A stretch of DNA of 64,000 nt from Reticulitermes lucifugus (GCA_026260175.1 JAKCWW010000385.1:1-64000); one strand, 5' to 3'. Counted from the stretch's first letter, positions 1 to 12,639 are shown. Made by a program: numbers and translations. Notes: a model not told the origin generated them from the letters alone.

Positions 1-1055
1 ACCTTACAAAAACATCCACACCTTACAAAAACACCCATACATAATACAAGAAAAAAAACACACACGCACATTACAAAAAGTTAATTTATCCTTACCAGAA
101 TGCAGGTTAGAATTATGGTCAAAAGATAACAAATATATTCTTTCAAATTGTAGTAAAATTCAAATATAATAGATCAAAAATAAAACTGATCCTACACTTC
201 GGAAGAAATGAGAAGCAAATTGAATTATGTGAAGCTGATTACTGTTTGGTTTAGAATATTTTGTATTTTCATTCACTATTTAATTTATTAAAATTAAAAA
301 TTCACAAAATCATAAATTTGCTTATTTCATAAATGTGTGAAATTTAACGAACCGACATTACCTTTGCATTTCTCATATCATCCATGCCTGTTAACATGCC
401 CCGCATCTAATTCCGCTTAAAATCGTAATTCTAATAATATTGGTTGAAAGCTGTAACACAAGTTATATTGAATTTGTGCAGTAAATAGAGAATGTATATG
501 TATATTAAACCCTTTATCCATTGGCATGGCATTATTCTTGTTATCCTTCGTGCTGTTTGCTCTCCCACTTCTCTCTTCTCTTGTACTCTTAAGCAAGTTG
601 TGCAGTTATCCGATCCACGACCTTCCGACTAATTGCAAGCTAATGGCGGATCGTATTGTATTTGGGGGAGAGATCAATTGATGGAAGAGTACGGGACTAT
701 GTTAGCGATGTTCCGATAAATGTACACAGATTACAAGTTAAAGTTTGGTGGTTTTGAATTGCACCGATGTGACGTCTACGAACATGGTCTGTTTCTTCGT
801 TGTCTTTTACTTCCTTCTGTTTACAGAAGGCTGATTTAATTTAAGCTCCCTTCAAGGCGCTCGCCCTATCAAGACGAATATGTTTGAAGATTATCCCTAT
901 CTGATCAAGAGATAAAGAAACATGACGACTTTAGCCTTAGCACCGAAGTTCTACTGCATAATCGCGCAACTAGGATCTTTTGAATTTATTTGTTAGAAGG
1001 GTTGTGTAATACTTTTGAGTTAATAAGATATATATTTGAGGCAAAAATACTTATA
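1..1055. other. AT-rich non-coding stretch, nothing recognised
   Basis: No reading frame of note, no repeat family that recurs elsewhere in the window, and no RNA gene were seen. The first 70 bases are A-rich with loose direct repeats of an accttacaaaaac-type unit, so the window may begin inside a small A-rich simple repeat. Confidence 0.5.
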
Positions 1056-1507
1056 CAGTAGTCCCTCGGTAATCCGGACCCCGGTAATCCGGATCCCGGG
1101 GTAATCCGGAAAGTTTTGGGCGAACTGTAGCCCCGGTGATCTGGTCATTGCCCGGATCATCACGGGAAAATCAGAGAAAATCCGTACTTCGAGACAGGTG
1201 GCGTGGGTGAAGCGGGAAGAGCCAGCCAGTCTTAACTCAGCAGTAAGGACGTGATCTGTCGAGTGTTGTAGCTCTTCTCTTCTTTTATTTCGCTATTACA
1301 GTGAAATTATAACGACAAATGTTCCCATTATTATTATTATATACCGTTAAGCACAGTATTTAGACTTTAAGTAGGTATACCGTAGCTTAGAGTAATGATA
1401 ATTTGTATGTTACCTATTCCACGGATTTTCCCCTCGGTTATCCGGATTCCCGGGTAATTCGGACCACTCCTCCCCGCCATATAGTACGGATTGCCGAGGG
1501 ACTACTG
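1056..1507. mobile_element. pogo/Tigger-like MITE, complete, TA target duplication
   Basis: The two ends are inverted copies: the left begins CAGTAGTCCCTCGGTAATCC and the right ends with the near reverse complement, ...GAGGGACTACTG. TA flanks both ends (1054-1055 and 1508-1509). Inside, each end carries further copies of an AATCCGGA-type submotif (three on the left, two on the right), so the terminal regions are composite. At 452 bp it is far too short for a transposase gene, and no conserved transposase motif is visible. CAGTRGTCCCTCGG-type ends and TA duplication are typical of the pogo/Tigger group of Tc1-mariner elements. It was presumably moved by a transposase made elsewhere. The clear termini suggest moderate age. 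Confidence 0.85.
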
Positions 1508-1509
1508 TA

Positions 1510-2305
1510 GTTTTTCTTTTACAAACAAACGCACATGTATACAAACATGTGCTTACACTATTTCTACACAGGTTCATCGGAAATGAGGGACCTAGGTTCA
1601 AGATGTAATAATTTTTATTAAAGGACAGATATGGAGGTGGGATTTGCTGTAACGTGTTCAACAACTGATAAACGTTTCTTAAATACGTATGGGCACATCT
1701 TTTCTATGCATACTCCTTGCGCATGCGCGATACCCTTTCATCTGTAGTAAGCACTGCCAGTGCCACAATTAGTTCGGTTACCTTGTTTAGTCCATTCATG
1801 TGGTATTTGTTCAAAATATTCTTCTCGTATCTTCATCTCTGGAACAATGTTAAGGAAATTAGTTGGTCGTAACAGAGAGGAAGTAAGCGGAGGATGAAAA
1901 AAGTGCATAAAGAGGAGTTTAATTTTTATTCTTTACCAAATACGAATTATTGCAGTGATTTAAATTGAAGGATGATGAGGTGAGCTGGAGTGAAACGCAA
2001 GTAGTGTAAATGAGAAATGCATACGATATTTGGTACGGATGCATCAGCGGACGAGTCTAATTATGAGACGTATACTTTCATGTAATTTACACCATCAACC
2101 GCGTTAGCGTACGACAGTGAACTTGACACATATTCGGCAAGTACTCGTTCGAATCTTGACTGGGATATTAGCTTTCCTGATGTTGCTCTTCGTGATTTTT
2201 CTCAGTCCTCAGGACAGATTATTTTAAAACGTGGTCGTTTCGTTCCAAGTTCTTTGCAATTCATTATTCAGCAATATGATGTCCTGTACAACATATAGTC
2301 TGAAA
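1510..2305. other. Non-coding, nothing recognised
   Basis: No coding signal or repeat family was identified between the pogo-like MITE and the SINE A copy. The reading frame at 2231-2446 simply runs into the SINE and is not a gene. Confidence 0.45.
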
Positions 2306-2567
2306 TTTTTTTTTTCCATACTGCGACAGCCCCTAGTGGATCAGGGCCTCCTCATTTTCGTGGCTCTACGATCACACTCAGACACACCACAACCAGTAGG
2401 ACTGCTCTGGAAGAGTGATCAGTCCGACGCAGAGACCTTTACCTGACAAGACACAACATTCACAAGGGAGGAACATCCATGCCCGCGGCGGGATTCGAAC
2501 CCGCAATCCCAGCAAAAAATCGGCCGCAGACCCACGCCTGAAACCGCGCGGTCACTGGGGTCGGCCT
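2306..2567 (-). mobile_element. SINE family A, copy 1 (tRNA-derived)
   Basis: Read on the minus strand this is a tRNA-like head with an intact Pol III B box (GGGTTCGAATCCC), then a body of about 170 bp ending in GGGGCTGTCGC and an A-tail (the T run near 2306). The same order and sequence occur at 33591, 56235 and 57555. A 7-bp direct repeat, CTGAAAT, flanks the copy (2300-2306 and 2566-2572), as expected for LINE-driven retroposition. The copy appears full length. Family A is the best-preserved SINE in the window. Confidence 0.88.
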
Positions 2568-2572
2568 GAAAT

Positions 2573-4193
2573 ACTAATAGCTTACTAAAATATGTCTTTG
2601 TCCCTATTTGCAGCCTTTTTGTGTCCTCATGGAACATTCGAGATATTTTTTGTTGTACTTCTATTTCTGTTGGAATTCTTGCTCTTCTCATTCACATGTT
2701 TTATTATCTTACATGTTTTTTTAGTTTCGTAGTCTTTTCTTTTTAAATGTTAGTATTCCTGAAGATTCAAGCCTTCTGAAATGTTAACAGTGTGCTAACC
2801 ACGCAACACCCAATAAGGCTTAATTATTCAGCAACATTGCTATTGGAACCTCAAAAGCTGGTTTGTATTTGTGCTCTTCGCATGAAATTTTATCATTTAG
2901 TGTAAGTGGTAGTTTGTAAGACTATGCGCCCCTTGACTTAACGCACCAATCTCTGAATTTTTTTCTGTAGAATGTAGCCAGTTTAAGTGTTTAGTGTCAA
3001 CACCCGAATTTACAGCTTCTTTTCTATACATCATTAACGGCGTGGCGTTTTAGTAGGGACTATTAAATTTTTGTTCCGTTTTAGGAATGTAGTTTTCAAA
3101 AGTATGAATATATTATGACATGCATGCTTCATGCCGGACTGCTCACTAAATGTCATTGTTTGTCCAGAAGTTACTGCCACCGACCCACAACTTTGGGTAT
3201 GCAGTAGCTACTTCTGCCCTATTTACTACCCACATGTCACGTTGAACTGCATCTTGTCATCAGATCCTCCAGAGATTTAAAAAAAATGCTATAGTACTGC
3301 GAAACTCGCACTGGTACCAGCGTACACCATAACGTGGCCTTGCCAACGTTACTATCACAATTCCGCTCAACTGCAGTAACCGCTCACATCCTTCCCTTTT
3401 CTGCTTTCTCAAAATTATCTACTTACCATTAACTTACCTACTTCTCTTCCCAGTGCTCGACGTACCTTTACCAGCAGGAAGAACGAGCACTGCCTGTGAA
3501 ATTTGTAGAGACGTAACATTTTTTTCCTCTAGTCTTTTACTGCCCCATTTTCAGCCTCATTTTTCTTTCTTTGTTTCTTGCCTTCTTCTGTCTCTGAAAT
3601 CCTCCAAATGGCTGATGTGATTTTAACTGAATTATTACTCATTCTTTAGCTGACAGCACCACTACTGGCTGTCACATTATAGCTGTATGCTGTATATATG
3701 AACGTGTGACTGCCCACTGTATGTGTCCTTCAGTCGCATACTGCCGCACAAGGGTACGTCTCGTCAATTGTTGGTCAGCCACTTGTTGCAGTACTTCGTG
3801 TTACCTCGCACCTGGGAAATGGATGGCCGGATGCTAGGCGTTCTACTCTCCAACAGGAAACTTGTAATGGACGGGAAATCAAATTGATCAGGCGAGAGTC
3901 CACAACCGCACATTCTAACTGTGCCAAAGGAACTTCACACAGCACCGGTATATCTCCAATATAAAACTGTTTTATGTGGTGATGCATTACACTGTACAGA
4001 CCCTCTGTGACCTAACGCTTTTACTGTGAATAAAATATTTTATTAGAGATCAAAGTACAGCGTGCTGTGGCTTGTCATTATGATGCAATACCAAGTGATA
4101 GTCTGTCATGTAATTCTGCTGGAACATTGTATCAGCCGGTGCTTGTATTAGTGGCGATGCCGTGAGCTTGTCATCTTCTGTATTTCCAGATAA
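2573..4193. other. Non-coding, nothing recognised
   Basis: Short pyrimidine-rich tracts lie near 3400-3600. A 70-codon frame on the minus strand (3775-3987) has no recognisable domain. I see no transposon ends here. Confidence 0.4.
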
Positions 4194-4203
4194 TTTTGAT
4201 ACA

Positions 4204-4450
4204 TGATTTCAGGCTTCCACCGCGATGTAGATGAGATCTGCGCTCTTCTGTGATATTACGCAGCGTAGAGTGGCAATTCTGTACCGACGTTTCGGGACAA
4301 CCTATCGGTACCATCCTCAAGGGTCAAGAATTCCAAGAAGTCTTATGGACTTCTTGACCCTTGAAGATGGGACCGATAGGTTGTCCCGAAACGTCGATTC
4401 AGAATTACCACTCTGCGCTGCATTATATCCCATAAGAGCGCAGATTTAAT
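4204..4450. mobile_element. Inverted-dimer hairpin retroelement (family H1) with 10-bp TSD
   Basis: Two arms of about 96 bp (4235-4330 and 4351-4446) are reverse complements with few mismatches, around a 20-bp spacer. Each arm carries the hairpin module; the right arm reads TTGAAGATGGGAC, a loop, then GTCCCGAAACG. The whole unit is flanked by a perfect 10-bp direct repeat, TTTTGATACA (4194-4203 and 4451-4460). The left end continues beyond the arm to TGATTTCAGGCTTCC, the reverse complement of the end used by the related element at 62661-62748. One fixed end, one variable end, an inverted partial copy and a duplication of about 10 bp together suggest reverse-transcription-coupled insertion, as in Penelope-like elements. 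No protein is encoded. A DNA fold-back transposon is the alternative. Confidence 0.75.
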
Positions 4451-4460
4451 TTTTGATACA

Positions 4461-5580
4461 GTTGTAGTATTTAATGTATAAATCTCTTATCAAATTAAGC
4501 CAATATACGTAGCTGAAAAATACCGTACATAAGACCAAGAAGAATCATAAACAAAATTAGTGATGGAGCCCAATTGAGGTTTTGACACTGACCTAAATTA
4601 TCCATTCTACATTGTTACAAAAATGATTTTTATTTGCGGTTTTTGATACATTACTGGCTTTAATGTCTAGGTATTTTTTATAAATTAATTCTTTCAGACA
4701 CACATCTACTTCCATTCACACGGTAACCCTCAAACTGAACCGAATTAACCAGAGAAAGTGCAAGTAAATCCTCGAGCAACTGTGACTGAGGTTAGCGACA
4801 GAATTCGTATTTTAACAGCTATAAACGCAGTTTTCCTCTGCTACAAATGTAATAATTTAACCCATGTTATTCTGGAGGTAGGGAATGGAATTTACTCCAA
4901 AACAGTTACTGGTTTCTTAAGGAATTTAATAATTACATTTCCCCCACACTCGATACACTTTTTTCGAGTCTTATACCACGGTTCATCGGAAATAAAGTGA
5001 AAGGTCATGCATCGTACCCAATTATACCACTGTTATTCTGGGGCAAAGTAATCACATTTCCTCTACACTAGTTGTAATGATTACCGTACTCGAACGGTAG
5101 AACCTCGCCCATGATATAGTTACGTCACCAAAAGAGGCGCACTATTCTCAGAATGTAGGTCCAACAGACTTCGCAAGACGTGGCTCTGAAGTTCCTGGAA
5201 TTACATTAAAGCGCGGTATATCGTGTTACTTTGGACTTGATCGTGTTGAAATCACAGCTGCCTGTCTCTACTTACGCAGGCTGAGATTTAAAGATATAGT
5301 GACAGCTCTTTCAGAGCCGTGGCGCAAAATGAAGGAGTGTGTTCGTATCTGTCGTCCAACAATGAGTCGTCGGAATTTAGAGCGATGAATTAACGTTAAA
5401 ATTTGTTTCAAATTACGAAATAAACATATGTAAGGTACAAAAAACCGAATTGTTTCTGATGGCATGAACGTTTCCAAGAAGGTCAAGGAAACATGAATGG
5501 TACAGAAAAATTCTATCGTGCTAAAACACACAGGTCAGGTGACAATGTTCGAAAGGTGCAAAATTTTGTTTGTTAAAAAA
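4461..5580. other. Non-coding, nothing firm
   Basis: A loose internal duplication lies near 5400-5520 (two stretches of ACATGTAAGGTACA / ACATGAATGGTACA type). If the mariner relic that begins at 5581 ever had an N-terminal half here, it is not recognisable. Confidence 0.4.
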
Positions 5581-5930
5581 GGCCGAACAGTCAGTCTGGT
5601 TTACTGTGTATAAATGTTCTCCAGGTTGTGTAATTTGTGCGTAGAAGACGGCCTGAAATATGTCCACAAAATTGGGTCCTGCATCGTGACAACGCTCCAG
5701 CGCACTGAGCGCTCTCAGTCAAGCGGTTTGTGGCAAAAAGTCTATTGTTAAAAGGAAAGACTGCTCTCATTTATTCATCACATTTGGCTCCCAATAACTT
5801 TTGGCCTTTTCCAAAATTAAACCACACTTTGAAGAGACGGAGATTTCAGGACGTCGAAGACTTTCAGAAAAATGTGACGACAGCGCTGAAGTTTATTCCA
5901 AAAGAGGAGTGTATAAATGTTGGCAAAACT
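5581..5930 (+). pseudogene. Mariner transposase, C-terminal remnant
   Basis: This encodes the catalytic C-terminal part of a mariner transposase, the cut-and-paste enzyme of Tc1-mariner elements. The reading begins GRTVSLVYCV (mariner consensus about GQTVNQVYY), passes through RRPEI and the diagnostic HRDNAPAH block holding the second catalytic aspartate, then SHLAPNNFWPFPK (consensus SPDLAPCDFWLFPK) and LKRRRF.DVEDFQKNVTTALKFIPKEE. The third catalytic aspartate position reads N, a stop follows HRDNAPAH, and the first block is in a different frame from the rest, so the copy is dead. The N-terminal DNA-binding domain and first catalytic aspartate are missing, and no terminal repeats are seen. 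A SINE B copy abuts its 3' end, so that end was probably cut by the SINE insertion. Confidence 0.88.
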
Positions 5931-5931
5931 G

Positions 5932-6215
5932 CCTGAGATAGCGTAGTCGGTATAGCGACTCGCTACGAGCTGGAAGTTCCGGGGTTCGAATCCCGGTGGG
6001 GGCGAGATTTTCCGCACTTGTCCAGATCGGCCCTGGCGCCCACCCAGCCTCCTGTACAATGGGTACCAAGTCTCTTTTTCTGTCGTAAAGCATCCGGGGC
6101 GTGGCGTGGACCACCCATCCCTATCTAGCACCGACGTTAAAGTTGATCTATACTTCTACTCCCCGTATGGGCCTTCATGGCCTATTCTAGGGTGAAATTC
6201 AGTTTGTCTTTACGT
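5932..6215 (+). mobile_element. SINE family B, copy 1 (tRNA-derived, full length)
   Basis: The tRNA-like head contains TAGCGTAGTCGGTATAGCGA (A-box region) and GGGGTTCGAATCCC (B box). A body follows with GGGTACCAAGTCTC, GTAAAGC, GGCGTGG and the end block GGGCCTTCATGGCC. Further copies lie at 40190, 58949 and 60112. This is the best preserved in the window, and it sits directly behind the mariner relic. No clear duplication was found at its ends. Confidence 0.85.
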
Positions 6216-6219
6216 AACT

Positions 6220-9200
6220 GTCAGAATGGCTGAGCTAAGTGTATGGCTGCTCAAAGGGATTACTTTGAAGGTGACCCCTTTCACTCATCTCTAATTATAC
6301 AAGAAAACATACAATAAAATAACACCGGGAACTTCATAACTTCACCTAGTATACGTATTACATGTGAAAATGTCGAAATACGTTATCAGTGCCTTTTAAA
6401 GTTTCGAAGTAATCTCTAGTCTGTGCGAACATTCATGTCACCACGACATCGGCATTAAAGACTTCCGCCGCGGAATCCTCTTATGTGTTTCTAGCGCACT
6501 CATCTCCACGACTGTTTGACACGGCTCTGACAGTAATCTGTGGCAGTCTCTAAGCCACCGAACAGGTCAGAAGGATGTCACATGCCACGCCAAGTCATTT
6601 TGACAGATGCACAGTGTACACAGCGAAAGTCGCACCCCTTTACGAGGTCTATTACATTGCCTTCTAGAACCAATGCCATCTGCCAATCATTCCCTCTACA
6701 CGTACCTCCAAAAGGAAGTTCCCCGAAATTGGAATGACAGCTTTTCTATCAGAAAGTAAATTTATTGCCGAATATCGTGGTCAGGCTGAGACTTTTACTG
6801 TCATCGAACGTTCGAATGCTGCTGTTGTGGGTTCCATTTCCATGCGGCGTATGAATATTTATCCACATCCTTCCGTGTTTGTGTTGGTCCTGTGCATATA
6901 GATAGAGAATTGTCTTCAGTGAAGTCTTCTCATATCAGTGCTGTTAAGACATCGGGTTACAGAACCAAAGCTTTACGTAGACAATATACAGTGTATATTT
7001 TATTACTTATTTCAACTTCAAATGATTCTGACGATGATATATTTCATTAGGATTAAATAGTTTTTGGAAATTGTCCTATGTCTTAGGTTTATGCAAAAAG
7101 ACATTTCAGATGCTGGGTACATTAAAGTTTGAAGTGCGAAAGGAGAATAGAGTGATCATTATGTGGTGGATTCGTCTGAAAGAACTGATCTCTGTCACCG
7201 AATAACAGGCCCAATGGCTTAAGAACCGTCTCTCCCATTTCCACCTGAAGGCGAAAAGAGACCCCGTGTTCAAAACATTGTGGTGTAACAACACTAAATT
7301 GTGGACACGTCAAAACACTTGTGAAGCCTGGTAAAATATATTATTTGTTTTTAGCATTAATGTTTTTTAATTCAGTGGAAACTTTTAAATTATTGTCCTT
7401 AAAATGTGGAATTGTAGAGCTTTTTTCAACTTGTTTGTTCAGATACTCCTGAGATTTAAATGGCAGATGTAATTCTTGTGCTCAGTTACAGGATGTGTAT
7501 TACATGACCATCAGACAAGTGAAATAAAAAAAGAATTATGTGTATAATTTAAATCAATTTGTTGTGGATTATAAATCTAATAGACACGATATTTATTAAG
7601 AATGAAGCATTAAGGCATTCGTAAGTTAGTGTATGAATACATTTCAACTAACTTAAGAAATGTGAGTCAACAAGAAGGAAAGATGGAGAGACTAGTACCC
7701 ATGAAGACGAAACGACGGAGACATTGAGGTGTACCCTGTCACTGAGTAAAAAATCAGGACAGATATTGTAATGTGAGCAGACAGATCATTTTCAGTTTAC
7801 TTTGAAAACGTGGAATAAGCTGAAAGTGTTTCAATTGATGTATATAGTAACGAGATACGTAATTTTCAAGGTGAGACGTTTACTAGAAAATGTATATAAT
7901 TGCAACTACAGCTGATATTTACTTAAGGTAGTGTCTACAATAAGGGCCGAAATAAATTCGCTCTACTTGCAGTAACCCTAGACCACAAAAAGTATATTCT
8001 GTACATGCACTGTGTAGTTTAAAAATAACATTCAGACAGACGGACGGGCACGTTGCTCAGTGAAACCGTACACCCACTGTCCTGAATTCGGAGTGTGATT
8101 AACAAATTTTGAGTTTTTAAATACGTTTTGAGTTGTCCATTAGGGAGTTTCTTCAGAACAAGTTCAGACGGATAAATCAACGAAGATGAGGTAGCATGCA
8201 CGCGAACGAAGAGTCATCAATTCAGTAATTTAGCCGGGTGAAGTATTAGAATGCGAACACTTGAAGGAACCATTATTAATAATTAATATTTAAATGTGCA
8301 TTGAATAAGTTGCTATAGAAATGTGAACTAGATTCATTTGGGCAAAGAAAGGACACAAAGACCTCTGTAACAAATTTTCGGGATTTATAAGAGGCGGGGA
8401 ATTTCTACATTATCTGAGTGGTTATTCGCTTTCGAAGAAGGATTCTGCATTATGGAGGTGACCTGAGCTTAGAAAGACTTTTATGTGAGCGTATACGTGC
8501 AAAACTTTGGGGCTCAAATCGACCGATGAAACAGTTCGCTCTAAATTCTCTCTAGCAATGAGGTCTAAAGTGAATCAGAGCTAACCTTTCTGTGGGATGG
8601 AGTGAAGTAAAAGCTAAATGTACCAAAGCTTTTGGATTGGTGCTCCCGAATTTGGTGATTTAATGATTTCCGCTTCAATAGTACGTTGTCTTTGTTTCTG
8701 AAAGTTAATTCAAGTAGATATATGTAGGCGACATCACTGAGTTTCTGGAAAAACAAATGATAACAACTAATTATCGTGAGGTAACCCAGGCACCTATTTG
8801 GGAACAAATTATTGCTGTGTTTGCGATTTTGGTGTTTATTTGTGCGCAGTACTCATTTGATGAACCTATGAAAGTTAATGACAAGGACTGATTCGTTTTA
8901 GGAGTGTTGTGCTGGACAGTTCTTATTACGTGAGGTATAGAATAGTTGATATAGGCCTACATGACGTTGTGGGAGGTGGTTCTATTTACGCTTTTGGTGA
9001 CAATTGCAATTCTACTTAAAAATGTTTTAGTATGTTTATTTCGATGCAGTTGGCGAAGGCTTGAATCGCACCAGGGACTTTTGATTGCTATGCCAGTATA
9101 CTAAATTGAATCAAACACAGATTTGACGGTATAATGAAACCTGAGGAATTCAATAGAGTCAACGCCCAAATCGACCTCTTTTGTCTAATATATTTGTGTA

Positions 9201-10085
9201 TAAATTAATAGTCAATGTCCAGCATAGTGTCATTGTAAATTTGCTATGACATATATAAATCTATACCTATTTTACGTTTCACATTTGCTTTTTACGACAG
9301 AATAGAGCTTTGACTTGTTTTTTGCATTTAGGCATATTAAATAATGAAGAATCGGAGAAGAAAGTGTTTATTTTCTCTTCCGATCAATGTGTATTTCAAC
9401 ACACGTTTCTCATTAGCTAATTATGATTAATATAAACAAAATCATTTCAGATTCTGTGCACTATAACCTAACACCATTTTATTACGTAATAGTTCACAGA
9501 ATCTGAAACGACTTTGACTATATTTTGCATTTATCTTATAGAAAATTGAAATAATTTGTAGAACTAGTATCCTTTTTAATATCCTGTACCTACCACGTTC
9601 TGTAAAATGGGTCGTTACCCGCTAACATTGAAGTACAATTTAACTTTCTCGTAAAGTAAGCGTGGTATTAGGTGGGTAAGGTTCAAAATGAAATTAACCA
9701 ACAGCACTTGCTGTTGATTTGACTAACAAATATCATGGAAATTAATTGTGTTTTTGGATATCAATCCTTTTGAATAGTCATTGGTGTAAGTACAAGCCAA
9801 TCGCCAGTATAAAAGTGAAGCTGTAAAAGCCGGAGCCTAAGAATTTACAGATGAAGACGGAAGTAATATAAATTTTACTTTTGCAGGTTATTAAAAAGTG
9901 GTATAATTCTATATACTCAATTTTGACTCAGACTGATTTCTTTTCTACGGATTGCATATTACATTTTTAAGTTTGGTATTTATTTTGAAGGCTTGAAATC
10001 TTACATTATTTTTCTAAATGAAAGGAAAATAGGATTGAAGGTTGGCGTCTTCAGGAATATTACGCCATGTCGACTGTGAATATTT
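6220..10085. other. Long non-coding stretch, nothing recognised
   Basis: Almost 4 kb without a credible exon or a recurring repeat. Reading frames are at most about 80 codons and match nothing I know. One 23-bp inverted repeat with a short spacer is described separately (9447-9511). Near 8035 there is a short GACAGACGGACGGGC tract similar to part of repeat X. Confidence 0.45.
9447..9511. repeat. Short inverted repeat around TTTCAGATTCTGTG
   Basis: TTTCAGATTCTGTG followed by CACTA is mirrored about 40 bp downstream by TAGTTCACAGAATCTGAAA. The arms are about 20 bp with one or two mismatches. It could be a degraded MITE end pair or a transcript hairpin. Confidence 0.5.
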
Positions 10086-10087
10086 AC

Positions 10088-10128
10088 TGACGTTTCGAAG
10101 CATTCCATAGGCTTCATCGTCTCTGTCA
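10088..10128 (-). repeat. Hairpin module (H2), isolated
   Basis: Read on the minus strand: GACGAT, stem GAAGC, loop, stem GCTTC, then GAAACGTCA. This is the same architecture as the module in the inverted-dimer element at 4204, with a different stem sequence. No long inverted arm was found around it. Confidence 0.6.
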
Positions 10129-10129
10129 C

Positions 10130-11700
10130 GTAGTCAAACCTTATGGTAACTGTTGATCCTGAGGTCGAAGGCACTAAGATTATTCGAAAGGAAGGTGAGT
10201 ATTTATTAGCTGACGCGGTGTAACAATCAAGAAGGCATCAGTCTTCAGAAACACCTCCGTGAAATCCAAATAACTCGCATAAAATGCTATTCTTAAAAGG
10301 CTCAATTGTGGCATTAAAGTACTTGGAATTACACATTAATCAACTAAAATGAAAGGAAGTGAAAGGAAACCAGTAACAGACATTTATAGTTACGGAATTT
10401 AGTGTGCGGCGACCACTATTTATCGCCCAAGTGTTGCACAGTGCTTGTGTTTTGCATTGACCAAGGGATTTGGAAGAACTTTCCAAGCTCAATAACTCAC
10501 AAAACTTAAGATAAGTGCTGCCTGTACGTCCCTTCTACCTAAAGCTTCCGTTTTAGTCACGTTTCATTCCCTTTTAATCCCAATGTTTATGCCTCAGGGG
10601 AAGAGTGCGTAGTCCTTCGGGAGCAACACATCCCAGTACGATAAGCTGGTACTATAAGATGGAAAAATAAGGCCATGGCAGCGGAAAATACATATAAAGA
10701 ATAGATAGAATCCTAGAGGGAATTTTCAGCTTATGTGTCTTCTGTCTAAAATCGATATTGACAAATTTTGCTCGACACGCTGCACAGAAACGTAGTTTGA
10801 GAACTTTATAGCTACTGTATTCGGAAAAATTTACATCCTTCCAATGTCTTATGTAATTCAGTTCGGCCAGGGGAAGTCAGTATCAAATATTCATACACTG
10901 ATGCTGAACAAAGTTCGGTGTCTTGGGGCTTACTGCAAAATATACACTCTAGCAAGATTTATTGAGCTAAATTTTCTGTATCATATACGAGAGCTGATAT
11001 TCATTGATTACCGAAGCCAGCTTTTCTGTACCTTGTTCATGACGTGGTGGAGTGGATATAAGCACAAGAAATGTGTCAGGTACGTTAATTTGAAAACAAT
11101 TCTCAGTGAGTGGATGATTGGACTGAATCAGAAATCCAGGATGCCATGTAACCACCAGTCCTTAATCTACTGACGTTATAACACGTAAATTAGTAGTACT
11201 TCAGCCATATTCGTCGCATTTAATAGGGACGGGAAAATATTGCTCAGAGTCTGCAGTGGTAAACGAAAAATTCAGACCAGCAGTAGCAGCAGCAACAAAA
11301 TTCAGATTGCGTATAAACTGGCGTAATGAACACCAACCCAAATGGTATGTTGGCTTGATGAAATTTGTGTATTACAGAAAATGATCGATATTGGAGATAC
11401 TGTGAATTATGTGCATTACTTTAAGGGGATTTTTTGAATTTGTGTGTTTTTAATTATCCCTGGAGTCCTTACGTTAACAAAAGCTCTTTCAAAATCTGTG
11501 AATAATGCCACCTTGACTTCCTTGTTTTTAAGCAGTGTGTCATTCATTCTGTATTCCCCACCAGTTGTACAATGTATGATTTTTAAAATGCCTTATTTGA
11601 AACCATATGTTTCATTAGTAATAAACTTAAGCTCCAGAAGTTGAAAATTTTATGTCTTCAAAATTCTTGTTCCAGTATAGTGACAGAATTTAATGGGTGT
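10130..11700. other. Non-coding, nothing recognised
   Basis: Contains a 109-codon open frame on the plus strand (10844-11173) with no recognisable domain, signal peptide or splice context. I do not treat it as a gene. Confidence 0.4.
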
Positions 11701-11704
11701 ATTG

Positions 11705-11751
11705 ATCGACGTTTCGGTGAACATACGAGATCTTTTACCAATTTCGGGAGC
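11705..11751 (-). repeat. Hairpin module (H10), weak
   Basis: On the minus strand a GGT...ACC stem is followed by GAAACGTCGATCA. The GAAACGTCG part matches the strong examples, but the upstream TGAAGAT-like part is degraded, so this may be a relic or chance. Confidence 0.4.
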
Positions 11752-11754
11752 GTA

Positions 11755-12639
11755 AAACTTCATATACTAAGGTCTGAAATTCATCTGATAAATATTTAAA
11801 TTAATTCAGTATATACCTCACAGGGAACATAGTGCTTCTTCGTTACGAAGACCATCCGGTTAATGATGTTAGAGAAATGACGACTTTCAATTATATGATC
11901 CATGCTAAATATACATGCACTGTGTAAGCAAAGTACAGGGTTTTTTAATGTTTACACAGGCGGTACGTGTAATAATCACCGTGCGTTAAAAGTTTAATGC
12001 ATCTCTTAATAACTTTTAGAAAGCCAACCATTTTCTGCAAAAAAGTATATTATCCTGACTTACAGTTTCTTCGTTTTATTAAGCTCCTTCCGAAGACGAA
12101 CCCTCGAAGACTGGCTACACAGGAAATATTTGGGCTCCTCCCTCCGCATTCTTTGCGCTTCACGACTTTCTCAAATGCTTTGGAGAATGTATGTGGGGAC
12201 ACGGCTGAATCAAAGATATAGAACCCTGAACTGACTTTTATCATCCAGGAAGTAGGCTCATATTTGATTGTTCGGATCCTGTACCATAAGATGAAACAGA
12301 GTCGGTTCAAACATTGTTCTCTTTGACCGTAAGAACTTAATATAAAGGCCGTTTCGTTCGCCTCGTTATATTGCTAGCACGAAATAAAACTGGGCATTCT
12401 CATCTCAGTGACCAGAGTACAGTCTGAGGAAGGAAAGTAGATTTCTTGGGTTCAGTCAAGTCGTGACGAGTGTATTTCTCATAAAACTCTCGACACTGCT
12501 GACAAATTGGAAGGTATTTTATTGTAAAAGCGCAACTTGCGGTACAGTGAACAGCACTTCTGTCTGTGTTACATACTTTTCAGTTTAGGATCCAAACTGA
12601 GAGACCCTCTGTCATATTCTGGCGCTTTCACAAAGATTC
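11755..12639. other. Non-coding, nothing recognised
   Basis: Frames on both strands near 12000-12310 reach about 86 codons but overlap each other and show no known motif. Confidence 0.4.

Noticed and set aside
10844-11173. 109-codon plus-strand open frame
   Set aside because: No domain recognised; a 62-codon frame overlaps on the other strand.
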